A DNA stretch of 64,000 nt from Heliopora coerulea (GCA_030142905.1 JASJOG010000288.1:1-64000); one strand, 5' to 3'; positions 53,549 to 64,000 are shown, counted from the stretch's first letter. The notes: generated from the letters alone by a model not told the origin. A program made the numbers and translations.

Positions 53549-55004
53549 AAGAGTCATTCTCTGACCTGGAATTATTTTATTTTTGAGCTTTCGACTGTCT
53601 GGCTACAGTCTTCAACAGGAAGAAAAAAGAGTAATACGATGGTGTGTTCTATTTATACAAGCGATAAGCAGGAATGATGTAATGGGTAAAGCGGTGGAAT
53701 TACAATAAGAATGGTTTGGATACAAAGGTTATAGGGAACTATTCACTACTTCATCTACAATGGAGACACAGACAGTTGCATGGCTGTGCTATGGGAAGCC
53801 CTGTCAGTCCCGTTGTCACAAATTTATGTATGGAAGAGATCGAAGAAGAGGCAATCAACATCACTGAAGTCTAACCAAAAGTTTGGAAACGCTACATAGA
53901 TGATGGTTTCTGCATCATCGATTCCATTGCTGTGGCCTCCGTCCATGACAACCTCAACTGAATCAACCCTGCCATGAACTTTACAGTACAACATGAAAAG
54001 CACAATCAACTACCCTTCCTCGACACCTTAGTCACATGACAAAATGACCAAATCAAGATTGATGTATACAGGAAACCTACCCACACCAATCGATACCTGG
54101 ACTTCAATTCCCACCACCCCAAGACCCACAAACAGTCTACCAAAAACATCCTAATCCACCGAGCCACCACACTGCCAACAACTGAAGAAGGAGTTACTAA
54201 CAAAATAAACTATGCAACAAATGCACTAATGAGCAACAGATATCTGAAGAGACTAATTCAAGATGCCATTAAAAAGTCTGAAAACTCAACCATGGTGACA
54301 CCAGAATCTGAAGAATTGGTTGGAATGTTCTTCAAAAATAGTGGAACCACGTGAAAAAAAAAGTTATGCTGTCCTCCCCTACATCAAAGGACTCACAGAA
54401 AATATCACCAGGACATTATGCACACATGACATCCAAGTTACCAACAAGCCTCTCAAAATGTTGCAACAACTATTCCCTCCCCCGAAATTCAGACCATCTG
54501 CTGAAAAGCAAACAAATGTTTACAAAATACCTTGCGCTGACTGCAACTGGAGCCATATTGGGGAAACCGGGAGATTGTTCTTAACACGAAGAAAAGAACA
54601 CAAGAGAAACATAAAGAATTTCGCTCAAGGGTCAAATGTTGCAAACCACGTCTGGAAATGTGACCACAACGTAGGGTTTAACGCCTCTATTATCAACAAA
54701 GGACACTATAGAATTTGGAAAACACTAGAATCCTGGCACACTGCCTCGACCAACCAAGCCAACAATAACTCCCATGCACTCCCAGGACAATACTTGATCC
54801 TTTTACAGAAATAGTTCCCTATAACCTTTGTATCCAAACCATTCTTATTGTAATTCCACCACTTTAACCATTACATCATTCCTGCTTATTGCTTGTATAA
54901 ATAGAACACACCATCGTATTACTCTTTTTTCTTCCTGTTGAAGACTGTAGCCAGACAGTCGAAAGCTTGAAAATAAAATAATTCCAGGTTAGAGAATGAC
55001 TCTT
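53549..55004 (+). mobile_element. PLE-5: Penelope-like element with 195-bp terminal inverted repeats
   Basis: Arms 53549-53743 and 54811-55004 are inverted copies, about 95 percent alike by eye. Each holds a degenerate hammerhead (TTGAAGA, CTGTAGCCAGACAG, TCGAAAG on plus at 54938; mirror on minus near 53624-53596). Between them is a 5'-truncated Penelope ORF on plus. The element splits the RNase H part of the BEL/Pao element. Confidence 0.85.
53752..54814 (+). pseudogene. PLE-5 RT (from motif B) and GIY-YIG endonuclease
   Basis: The 5' truncated reading starts at LHGCAMGSPVSPVVTNLCME (motif B, near 53776), then KVWKRYIDDGFCIIDS (motif C, near 53880), QLPFLDTLVT (near 54007) and DVYRKPTHTNRYLDF (near 54060). 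The 164-residue open frame (54320-54814) carries AVLPYIKGLTENITRTL, CNWSHIGETGRLFLTRRKEH (GIY-YIG core; here HIGE for YIGE) and LESWHT. There are two or three stops in the RT. The fingers and motif A are absent. Confidence 0.85.
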
Positions 55005-55009
55005 CATAT

Positions 55010-55980
55010 CATGTATAAACCTGACCATGCATCCTCTATCTTTAAAAGTATTTTCTTTGCCTTTTACATAAAAGCCAAGACTTGGGTGCAGATTTATTAC
55101 GTATTCGCAGTACTCTGTTTCTGACATAAACATGGAATTGACATGCTTCATTTTGAATGTATCCAACAATGATGGTGGAATCACTACAGTAGATGTCAGC
55201 ATCAACATGGTAGTCCATTTCTTCAATTAGTTCTGCTACATTCACAGATACAATGGCAGCAGTGAGCTACAGTCTTGCAATACACAACTTTCAGAGGCAC
55301 ATCATGGGCTTTCGCCATCATGAAGGATGTGTGAACTTGACCTTGTACATTCATAGTTCTACTTTGGCGCACATTGCAACTAATTATATCGATAACTTCT
55401 GTAATTGTATTAACCCCTTTAAATCCATCATTGACTTGGAAATTGTCCTGTAGAAAGCTTGCAGTTTCTCCAAACTTGTTTTTGCCTTCTTGTGGTGTCT
55501 TGCAAAGACCAAAACTGGAGTAAGCCAGGCTGGATACTGCACCAAAAAGCTGCACATTCATCCTATAGGTGACTACGGGCTGTGGTAAGTCTCCACTTTG
55601 GAACCAAAGAAATTTGAGGTAGTCTCTGTGCTCTTTATTCACTTTGAAGCTGCGGAACATCTGTTCCACCTTACGCTTTAAGGCCTACTGTTTGTCTAAA
55701 TCTTGTGAGAACTCTCATAAGCTTATTCATGATGTCTGGTCCTTGAAGGAGATGTTTGTTGAGATTCTCCCCTTTGAAGGTACCACTACAGTTGAATATA
55801 GCGCGGATTTGGTCTGGTAAATTGGTAAGTGTGGAATGTACCACTTTTTACCACATATACATTGTAATTTGTTTCCTGAAACTTTAGAGGTGTGACCCTT
55901 CGATATAATCTTGGACATGAATTTGCAATAATCCTTGAGCAACTTTGGATCTCTCTCAAACTTTCACTTTATCGACAGTA
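55010..55980 (-). pseudogene. BEL/Pao pol: reverse transcriptase to RNase H
   Basis: Minus strand: EQMFRSFKVNKEHRDYLKFL (55669) then WFQSGDL, YRMNVQLFGAVSSLAYSSFG, and DNFQVNDGFKGVNTITEVID (near 55445; the YVDD catalytic box reads QVND here). RNase H: ELIEEMDYHVDADIYCSDST then IIVGYIQNE (near 55230-55150). The N-terminal RT blocks continue upstream to about 55980 with stops. The catalytic box has lost its first Asp context, so the copy is dead. Confidence 0.85.
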
Positions 55981-56099
55981 ATCTTCAAAATGTCTACAAG
56001 TGATTGTCCAGAAATCATAACTTTAATATAAACAGCAATGCCCAACAAATTGTGCAAAGCATCACCATATGTAAACTTTAATAAATGGTTAAACAAACA

Positions 56100-56510
56100 A
56101 GGCTAGAAGAGTTTGAAACATATTTATTGACTAACATTTCATTGCTACAAACAACAACATCAGAGTGAAGTTCAGGGATTATAACAAGATATATTTATAT
56201 TAGACTAACGTATTGAATGACAATTAATGTGATATCAGAAAAAAAGAAAGAGGCATAGAACCAATATTCCCATTAAGAATTGGTTTTAATTTATTAATTA
56301 GCAGTTTAGAAGCGGAAGGCAACGAGGATAACATTTTGATGTTGGGAAAGGATATGAGGGGGAGAAGGATTATAAACATGTGATCTCAGATGCATGGGAA
56401 TCTGGTCCTTAGAAGAAAAGAAATTTGAAAGCTGTACAGTAGGACGTGGGACAAAGCAAATAACGATATGGGGTAAGATAAGGTGTTGTTATTCTTGGTT
56501 TTGTGGATAA
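56100..56510 (-). mobile_element. PLE-6: short 3' fragment of a Penelope-like element
   Basis: Minus strand: an IPMHLRSHVYNPSPPHILSQ-type tail near 56400-56340, followed by a hammerhead-like block at 56169-56141 (CTGATG, one base short, TTGTTGTTTGTAGCAA, TGAAAT). It lies between the protease and RT parts of the BEL/Pao element and so inserted into it. Confidence 0.55.
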
Positions 56511-56534
56511 ATTTGATATTAGCATGCTGTGAGT

Positions 56535-57163
56535 TTAGATAGTTAATAAATGGTAGAACACTTTAACATTGGTGGCTACTGCATTGCTTTGATCGAGAAG
56601 GGCATATGTGAGAACTTCTCTTCCTGGGACTGATGGATGATGGATCCAAATGAGTATGATATTTGCACATGACTTAGTGTTCTGGCACGTACCACATACT
56701 TGGGTGCATTTTGTCATTTTCCAGGGTCATGATCTTAACCAATTGAAGCATATTCTGTTTTCTGTTAGGAAGGCTTTTCGTTGATCAAATTCTAATGCAA
56801 GAAATTCTGGACAATCGCTTGTTCAATGTTCTTTTTTCTTGGAGTAGTAACAATGAGGATTATTTTGATTGTTTGATGTTGCATGCGATATCTTCACCCT
56901 TTTTGCTTTACACATGTGCTGACAGCTTTAGCATAGTCAAAATTGTTTCCTTTCTGAAGTGATGACTCTCTGCATGTCTTGGTATCTCTGTCTGGTTTTG
57001 TTGTTTTTCCAAACATGGGCATATCTGCCCACCAGGCCAACATTTCCATTGCATCCGCAAAAAAGAAGGGTGGGAAGGCTTCTTCTCCATCCTCTTCTTT
57101 TTTCACTCGTTCTGTACCCACCTGGGTAGCTTTTCTGCCACCTTCACCAGTTCCTGCAATCAA
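56535..57163 (-). pseudogene. BEL/Pao gag zinc knuckle and aspartic protease region
   Basis: Minus strand: CRESSLQKGNNFDYAKAV (near 56970), HCYYSKKKEH then DCPEFLALEFDQRKAFLTEN and RICFNW (about 56860-56730; zinc-knuckle style), and HPSVPGREVLTYALLDQSNA (56630-56570), where ALLDxxS matches the Pao protease active-site region (usual ALLDEQS). Frames shift between pieces. Upstream, MFGKTTKPDRDTKTC-type text may be the gag C-terminus. The LTRs are not visible. Confidence 0.65.
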
Positions 57164-57179
57164 AGACCTCTAAGCATGT

Positions 57180-57467
57180 AACAAATATCAATATTACAGA
57201 TCCAATCTCATTTATTTCTCTTTACCATTTACTGGCTTGCACTTTTTACAGATCCAAACTCAAATAAGAAAACTCTTCACATCTGCCCTTCCCCATATCA
57301 CTATTCACTTTGTCCCTCATCTCACTGTATGGCTTTCAAATTTCTTTTGTTTTGTTTAAAATTTACATATTAAAATTTCTGTAGAGGAAGGAAATCAGAT
57401 TTACTATGATTACATAAATAGTACATCAGTAAGACAAATGTATCCAACTTTAGAATCTATTAAGAAT
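57180..57467. other. No gene recognised
   Basis: AT-rich sequence between the BEL/Pao relic and repeat R copy 2. I looked for an LTR edge (TG...CA with a matching partner) and did not see one. Confidence 0.4.
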
Positions 57468-58890
57468 TGTCCCTTGCCCACCGCGCAAAGTGCAGTGTGA
57501 GGGCCAAAGGCCCAAGGGGGCAAGGGTACTAATCTTGATGTGCGTGGAGTCCTTTTACACGTGTGGTCATTACTAGGGAGAAAAATTTTCACTTTGTGTA
57601 TGTATCTTTCTATATATATATATGTATATATATCCATGGGTTCCGGTCACTCAAAAATGCCATGTGCAAGGTTGGGGACTGGTATGTTGTTGAACAAACC
57701 ATACTTAGGTACCGTATTGAAGCAAATCGATTTGGTCTCGTTATTTTTTCCCCTGTATGGATCTCTCACAAGTTGTTTACATTATTTGAACACTGAAGCC
57801 AGTAAATGATTTAAGACCAGCAAAGGAAATGGCTGTCTTGGTGCCTGCAGCTGGTTTCGCCACCTCAGTAATGGGACAATTTATGACTTGAAAGAGCAGT
57901 TCTCAAAGTTAGCTCCTTGGAACATGCATTTGCCAACTGTTCACTTTTTGCAGCAATGCTTTGTCGTGGTTCTTTCTGATTTATATGAACAAAAGACGTA
58001 AGGGAACTCGCTGTCAGGACATTTGCTAAGCGGCTAACTGTATTAAAATGACATTCTTTGCTGAAGTTGAATAGATGTCAGTATAAATCTTGGGACTTTT
58101 CACATTCTGGTAATCACTTACCTGAGCAGCATAAACACAGGTACGTCTGAATCAAGTAGCTTTAAAATACAAGTTCTGCGAAAAGAATTGTTTGAGCAGC
58201 TTTCAAAAGTAGCTTCCCGACTTCATTCTTCCCTAAGGGAGACTTCTTGTACGAAATATTACCGCCTGGATTTTGCTGGTGTTTATTGGTAAAGTAGAAT
58301 GAAGATTCTGGTTCATTTATCTCTGTACGACGATTACTTTTGAACATTTTGCAGTATTTAAGTGGACAGCATTCATGGTCAATTGTTTGAGAAGTGGGAT
58401 AGAATGCTCATCATCCAGAAGAGTTGTCCAGGCCATGACAGTCTTTGGATACTTCCTCTGCTTTCCACACAAAGATTTCATTGCCTCAATCAGGATTTTT
58501 TTTGCTATGAAATGTCACCCCATTGAAGACGTTAGGATGTATTTTTGGCCTGAAACAAAAATGCAAGGTAAACAGCCACCAGGTAACTCGCTGCAAAGCT
58601 ACTTGTTTTTGGTCACCAAATTGTCCTTCGTCAAAACAGTTGTCCGCTTTAGTCTTTCGCACTTCAAGAGTGATTTGTGCATGATGACCTTTATCGTATT
58701 CGATCGGTAATGCTTCCATCAGGATTTTAAAACCTCTCAAGAAAGTTTAAAGTCGTCTGTGTATAAATTTACCGTTGAACCCTTTGTGTTGAGGTGCCAC
58801 TGAATGCTAAGTTGAAAATACACAAGAGTTGCAGGTTTATACGCCATTTTTCTTTTTTATTGATATTTTGCCTTGGAAAAAGTACATCTT

Positions 58891-59142
58891 TTACTTCCCT
58901 CTTCTCGTTCTTCTTTCGACAAAACTTGCACAACGTTTGCTTATCAAATTTTGTTTTATATTTTCCGATTTTTGGTCAGCAATAAAACTGCAGAATTCGT
59001 TCATGTTTTCTTTGTTTACTTCATCGACTTCATAATTTGTATCATCTTCGTCACCAAAGTCTTGTACTTCCGGATGAATACTTAGCATAGCAGATCTTAA
59101 AGACATTTGTAACCAACTTTGAGGTAACGTATAATTTATCAA
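58891..59142 (-). CDS. Repeat R acidic ORF, unknown (83 aa)
   Basis: Open frame with MLSIHPEVQDFGDEDDTNYE and a basic C-terminus (SFVERRTRRGK). It lies in the part of R missing from copy 1. No domain recognised; it may be the N-terminal exon of the element's protein. Confidence 0.4.
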   Translation of the reverse strand: MINYTLPQSWLQMSLRSAMLSIHPEVQDFGDEDDTNYEVDEVNKENMNEFCSFIADQKSENIKQNLISKRCASFVERRTRRGK

Positions 59143-59591
59143 TTTTTAAAGTCAAAAAAATGTCAGAAAAATATTCAATCATAAGCTGTCCGTAATGCCA
59201 GTATCCGTTTGATAACCTATAAGAATGCTCCACTTTTAAGACGGAAAGTCTGGTCATCTAATAAAACAATCTTTCTTTAAGGCAAAATGAGTGAGAAGTC
59301 TAATTGGAAAATGACATGAATTACCATAAACCATCAAATAATTCAGGGTATTGATCCTATCATTCGTTGTTTAATAATTTAATTGTAAGGATGGACATCT
59401 TACCATTTGTTAAGCTGTTGAACATTATTCTCACCGAACTTTTTGTTTTAATAAAGCAGAATTGAAATTTTAAATGTAAATATGACTATAAGCAATCTAA
59501 ATATAAAATAATTTCCAGTTTGGATTGTTGTTTATTTGCGGCCAAATTCTGTGTGGACTTTTATTTTTTGTCCTCTTCCAGTTATAGTCAG

Positions 59592-60492
59592 TCTTAGTCT
59601 TAGTCTTTATTGAATCAAAAGATAAAAATACATATCTTGAGTTACAGTCCATACTATATGCATTATTCATACTATATACATTATAATTCATTCCATATGC
59701 CTTGTATGCACTTAACTAAAAATAACTTACAATGTTTAATCAGTAACATAGTTCATACTATCTATGTGAATTCATACTGGATGCCTTGCTAAAAGATAAC
59801 TTACAATGTTAATCAATAACTAAATCATAACTGAATACGAAATGGTTTATAAAGACGTTTTTAAAACGTTCTGTTCTAACTTCCGACCTGTGACTTCTTT
59901 TTTTTCTTAAGTTATAGCCTGTTTCTTTAGCATGTGGCATTAATGACAATAATGGATGCTGCCAGAGTTTGGATACTTTATTAAATGTGGTTTGATCTTG
60001 CTTTTCTAAAAGATTGTAAACACTAACTGGCTTTGACATATATTTCCTTTTATGGCAACATTTGGAAAAAGTTTCAATAGGAGTTAGATAGGATTTGGAG
60101 GCGGCATAAACAGATAATGTGTATGTTATATTTGGTAATACCAGAGTATCAAACAATAGATCTATTTCTTGTTGTGAATACCCTTCCTTTCGCAATGATC
60201 GTAAGATGTAAAGACACTTATTTGCCTTAATTAATTTGTTTTTAACATGTTCTCCATATTTGCCATCCCACTGGAATGTAACACCCAGAATTTTCACTGC
60301 TGTGCACACTGGAATCATTGCTATTGGTGGAAAGTATTCTTGGTTACCTCGCTTGTAAATGGTCATCTCTTTACACTTTCCAGGATTACATTTCATCTTG
60401 TTTCTAGTTGTCCAGTCCAAAAACTGTGTCACCAAAAAGTCTGTGCAATCTTACTCTTTCCAAACTGGAGCCACAATATTGGAATCATCTGC
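59592..60492 (-). mobile_element. LINE-D: 5'-truncated CR1/L2-type insertion with 8-bp target duplication
   Basis: ATAGTCAG flanks it at 59584-59591 and 60493-60500; outside these, repeat R copy 2 matches copy 1 continuously (GTTATAGTMAG to GAGGATTTKTCT). The 3' end on minus has an AGACTAAGACTAAGACTGA tail. The 5' end is cut at the RT motif C (ATGCAGATGATTCC = ADDS). Confidence 0.88.
59809..60435 (-). CDS. LINE-D RT C-terminal fragment (208 aa open frame)
   Basis: Starts after a stop with MVTQFLDWTTRNKMKCNPGK, then CKEMTIYKR, VKILGVTFQWDGKYGEHV (thumb-side block), ANKCLYILRSLRKEGYSQQE and a C-terminal GYNLRKKRSHRSEVRTERF. This is the standard tail of CR1/L2-type RT. It belongs to a different family from LINE-A/B/C. 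The whole fragment is open except one stop upstream, suggesting recent insertion. Confidence 0.85.
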   Translation of the reverse strand: MVTQFLDWTTRNKMKCNPGKCKEMTIYKRGNQEYFPPIAMIPVCTAVKILGVTFQWDGKYGEHVKNKLIKANKCLYILRSLRKEGYSQQEIDLLFDTLVLPNITYTLSVYAASKSYLTPIETFSKCCHKRKYMSKPVSVYNLLEKQDQTTFNKVSKLWQHPLLSLMPHAKETGYNLRKKRSHRSEVRTERFKNVFINHFVFSYDLVID

Positions 60493-60613
60493 ATAGTCAG
60501 GAGGATTTGTCTTTTTGAGAAGTTTGAAAAATTATCTTTGTTACTTGGATTCTCGAGAGATATATTGGAAGGGTGGGCGAGGGGTTGTTGTGTGCACACA
60601 TTTCTAGTGGTAG

Positions 60614-61600
60614 ATATGATATGAAAACCAAAAATATATTAGGTTTCTTTTTAGAAAAAGGCTATGTTTCCAAATTAAAGAAGACAAAAGATGGACAACA
60701 AATTATTATAGGGAAAGAAATATTCAACCCTATAACAAAATCATATAGAAGCATCTGCCACTTAAATAAAAATGTAAGAGAATTAACAAAGAGTGTTGTG
60801 AATGATTTATTGAAGAACAAAAACCTATGGTTGTTAAAACCGTCAAATTCCATTATGAAAATGAGAAGTAATAATATAAAGTTGTGAAAAAGATGCCAAT
60901 AATTGCAACCATAAAAATGAAAGAAAAGAATATTCACAATACAATGGGATTGAAAATTTAAGGAATTAATGTTGGTAATGATGGTAAAAATTCACTGGGG
61001 AAGAATTTTCAAAATCATTTATACCTTCATTTTGTCTGACAGTGTACAAATATCAAGGAGGTAAGATAAATATGCATAACATATTTCATGTAAATAGAAT
61101 GGATGAGAAACAGTTTCATACAGCATTCATTAGAACAAAACTTGAATATGTTAATTTGGATGAAACTATGCTACTAAAATCTTACCACGATAGAAAACTG
61201 CCAGATTTAGAATTTATTAATGCTAAACATAATTTGCTTTTCAAAAATGGAAAAATTTGAGGTTTTGTTTGATAATGAACTGATTTAAGTTGGCAGTACA
61301 TGTGAAGAGTTAGAAACAAGATTGAAATGGCATAAATAATTATCCAGATATTAAATTGATTGTGAATGCACCATGTAAAGATATAAAAAAATTAGAAAAA
61401 AATAGAAACTGAATACATAATATTGTACTCAGAGAAGTATGGTGAAAAATTGCTAAACAAAAAACAATAAAATGCAAAGTACAAACAGAAGATGAAAATA
61501 AATCGAGGATTAGATTAGGATCAGAGAAAAAGATAAAAATAAAAGAAGAAAAAAACATATATGTTATTGATTAAAAAGAACAAGCTCGTGAACAAATATG
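60614..61600 (+). pseudogene. SF1-type helicase C-terminus fused to a GIY-YIG nuclease domain
   Basis: TKNILGFFLEKGYVSKLKKT opens an 80-residue piece (60614-60887). Helicase blocks follow: MPIIATIKMKEKNIHNTM (60893-60946), SFCLTVYKYQGGKINMHNIF (motif V-like, 61027-61090) and DEKQFHTAFIRTKLEYVNLD (motif VI-like, 61101-61160). About 50 residues on comes a GIY-YIG start: IYEVLFDNELIYVGSTCEEL (one stop/frameshift in it, 61255-61310), ETRLKWH, then a KLEKIETEYIILYSEKYGEK end. It is a real fusion in this relic because linker and both domains run in nearly one register. The source is probably a virus-like or Polinton-like element. Confidence 0.65.
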
Positions 61601-63060
61601 TAAGAAGAATACATAGATTCGTTGTGGAATTTGATTAGATGAGGACCAAACGATGCTAAAATTGTGATTATTTTCAATTATATAATATTTTTTCTTTGTT
61701 GCATTTAAGGAGCCAAATTTAGAATTAGTTAGAAAATGTTATATTCCAAAGGCTTAAGTTTATGGTAAAAAAGATGTTTCCGAGGGTTGAAATGGACTCT
61801 TTGGTATTGACCAAGAGCATCAGAGGTGGGGGTGTAGTAACAGATTGTTTAATATGGTAAAGACTGAATAAAGATTTTTTTTCAAGGCTTCTCCTAGTTA
61901 GTATAGATTAGGATAGTGTGAAGAAGTAAGCTATTTCACAGTCATGGAATTTCCCATAAGGTCTGCATGTCTAATTACCACTTCTAACCAAATTCCTTTG
62001 TTGACTGCTCATGGGTTTCTGGTGCCTTAAAACCAGATAGCTTCATGAACAGGTGGAGCTCAACAGCCATGCAGAGGCTGGCAGTCCGACCAGGAGAGAG
62101 GAAACTCTGATTTCAAACTACCCTATTTAGGATAAGAATTGCATCAACAAAAGATGTGAACATTCTAGAATATTGACTAGGTAAAGTCCTTTCTCTAGGC
62201 TGGCCTGTTCATATTAGTATCAACATTTGAAACACTTCCAGATATACGATTTTAGTATTACATATGCAAGCTGATGAGCTGTTTCATGTACTTTGGGGTG
62301 AAACAGCCATTGTACGTTTTAAGTTTTTCATTTGTTACATGCCCGGATTTATTAAAAATTTGTCAAGGTCATAAAACCAATTGATTCTTAAATCTTACCT
62401 ACCCCCAGATCTTTGGTTGATAGAATTTTGATGTAGGTAAAAAATCCTGGAGTGATCCCTGCAAAGAAAGGCATGTATTATTGTCATTGTACCTGCATCA
62501 GAATGAAGCTCCAACATAGGGGCCATAACTTCAGACTCCAACAAATATTCCAAATACCAACAATGAATCAGTTGTGCTCAATTATTCATACTGAGCTTCA
62601 ACCATACAATTGTTTGGCTAGCAGTGTCAAAGCACCCATTAATAGAAACGGGGAAGGTTGAGTTCTAGTAGCCCACAGGTGCACATGGTTGGGGCCTGGT
62701 GACATAAAATTCCATTTTTTATTCCTGTTCTGTGCACAAAGCCTATATTCAGCTACCCCTTCTGTATCAAGGTCCAGCATCACATCATAAACTTTGCCTC
62801 AGATGACAAGTGGATTAATCTTTATCTTATCAATCTTCAAGAAGAATCCAATTTCTCTCAAAGGCTCTTGTTGTAAAAGATGCCAAAATGGTCTAAATGC
62901 TTCAATCATGCAGACTAAACTCCCACTCCAACAAGTCCAGTATCTCTTTCCACTATCATGAAATAGTAGGTAACAGGATGGACATGAGCCACCGACAATG
63001 CTGGTATTTTGCTCTCGTTTCACTTCATTTTTATTTGTTAACTGATTTGTTCAAAAGATA
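61601..63060. other. No gene recognised (1.4 kb)
   Basis: Only short frames without motifs. A block near 62460-62620 (GTATTATTGTCATTGTACCT and following) has mild coding-like wording on plus but no family match. No terminal repeats seen. Confidence 0.4.
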
Positions 63061-63203
63061 GGTCAACATTCTGTGGCGGCCTAGGCCTGAGCTTGGGTAA
63101 AACAGCACCCTTTCACCCTGGTTTTGGCCTGGCTCTTCTCCAGGTATACAAAGGCTCACTTTAGCCTAGTCATGCCTGTGGTTATTCCATCCAAATCTAT
63201 TAT

Positions 63204-64000
63204 GTGGCTCTTACACAAAATAATTCTCAAAATTTACCTCAATGGAGAATCTTCATGGATTCAAGATGGAAAAGATGTCTTTGCTGGAGAGGATATTGCA
63301 CAAATACATTGAGCATCAGAAATATTCTTGAACTAATGGAAAGACAGTGGCAAGCAAAGTTACATTTAAGTATGATCTTGGTATTTTTATATGGATACTC
63401 AACAAAGCACGAGTTGTGGAGTTGGTTTAAGCAAAATCATTTATGTTGGAACATTGCCTGTGGCGAGTGGACTGCTATAATATGGGTTACACATCTCAGG
63501 ATGATAAGAGAAACCTTCCTTTGCTTGTGCCAAGATCTTGATCCATTCCTAAAGAAGCAGCAAACCTGTTTCAGAAAGACAATACCAGTATCCAAAAGGA
63601 TTGCTATGGCATTGTGGAGGTTGGCCACTGATCTGGATTACCATTCTATTGGTCAGTCAATCTGTTGTAAAATCACACACCACATTTGTCAAGCTTTGGT
63701 AACAGTATTTTTAAAGAAAAAAAGGTTCATTTAGAATAATGGGTGGTTGTCCTCAGTATGTTGGTGCAGTTGATGGTTGCCACATACCAATAATAGCCCC
63801 AACAGAAAAGGCTTTCATTCAGTAATTTTTGCAGGGTGTTGTTGATCACAAAAAAAGTGAATAAAGTAATGGAGTTGGATGATAAACCATATTCCTTGTC
63901 AAAATGTCATGCAGGAATTTTTTCCAATGTGTTGATAAAAATTTAATTGATGTACTTTCTTTAAATTGGTTTTGGTGGCTTACTCATGTTCGTGATGCTT
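63204..64000 (+). pseudogene. PIF/Harbinger (HARBI1-like) transposase, cut by the window end
   Basis: ETFLCLCQDLDPFLKKQQTC (near 63513), then RKTIPVSKRIAMALWRLATD (near 63575) and HSIGQSICCKITHHICQALV form the HTH region preceding the nuclease. After a frameshift near 63735, MGGCPQYVGAVDGCHIPIIA (near 63740) is the first DDE block (catalytic Asp in AVDG). A stop and LQGVVDHKKSE follow (near 63830). It continues beyond 64000. Catalytic Asp kept, but at least two lesions. Confidence 0.85.

Larger units (their letters stand above)
57468..60608 (-). mobile_element. Unclassified dispersed repeat R, copy 2, split by LINE-D
   Basis: The longer copy of the repeat at 43433-44817. The left end has a G/C hairpin (CCCTTGCCCA... 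GGGGGCAAGGG, 57471-57527). It contains minus-strand frames of 83 aa (59142-58891; acidic, EVQDFGDEDDTNYEVDEVNK), 84 aa (58740-58486) and 61 aa (58347-58162), absent or broken in copy 1. LINE-D inserted at 59592. Without it the element is about 2.2 kb. Superfamily unknown. Confidence 0.6.

Noticed and set aside
1..64000. CRISPR arrays, bacterial operons, Shine-Dalgarno sites, tRNA or rRNA genes
   Set aside because: Nothing of the kind is seen; the content is eukaryotic repeats throughout.

Overview
This is a eukaryotic, AT-rich, almost purely repetitive window: a graveyard of nested transposable elements with no convincing host gene, tRNA or rRNA. The element set (Penelope-like elements with hammerhead ribozymes, Polinton/Maverick relatives, CR1/L2-type LINEs with an esterase ORF1 and 2A motifs, BEL/Pao, ZMYM-like hATs, a THAP/P-element, Tigger, PIF/Harbinger) fits an invertebrate metazoan. 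An anthozoan cnidarian is my best guess, but the sequence does not prove it.

Layout. 0-3.6 kb: decayed CR1-like LINE (+) carrying a 181-bp hammerhead hairpin insertion. 3.6-4.0: microsatellite. 4.0-15.4: decayed Polinton (-): truncated family-B DNA polymerase, BRO-N gene, integrase and accessory genes, split by Penelope-like elements (5.5-10.25). 12.1-18.8: an almost perfect palindrome with 3.35-kb arms, so the Polinton genes of the left arm are repeated in mirror image. 18.85-21.8: THAP/P-element-like transposase (-) split by an 894-bp hAT-type MITE. 22.4-25.3: complete pogo/Tigger element holding both a transposase and a divergent, intact HIRAN-domain ORF. 25.3-28.6: mostly unassigned.

28.6-32.2: hAT-1, whose transposase frame is preceded by an N-terminal 2A peptide. 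32.4-36.9: hAT-2, with exact ends and a perfect 8-bp target duplication. 37.0-39.7: an intact 738-codon Penelope-like ORF between 27-bp direct repeats. 39.7-42.2: second Polinton fragment (packaging ATPase, +). 42.8-43.2: (TA)n and a hammerhead inverted repeat. 43.4-44.8 and 57.5-60.6: two copies of an unclassified repeat. 45.8-46.8: 5'-truncated LINE with a foldback junction. 46.9-49.3: third Polinton fragment (integrase, +) holding a 686-bp TA-flanked MITE. 49.6-52.8: LINE with a degenerate 2A motif. 52.9-57.2: BEL/Pao gag-pol (-), itself hit by Penelope-like elements. 60.6-61.6: SF1 helicase end fused to a GIY-YIG domain. 63.2-64.0: start of a PIF/Harbinger transposase running off the window.

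The genes do not form a pathway; each belongs to its own element. The nesting gives relative ages: Polinton, BEL/Pao and LINE remnants are old hosts; the hATs, Tigger, MITEs and hairpin insertions came later; the 738-codon Penelope-like element and the palindrome look youngest. The most unusual points are the 2A-hAT reading frame, the Tigger-HIRAN pairing, the giant palindrome, and the repeated small hammerhead or hairpin insertions with 12-15 bp target duplications.
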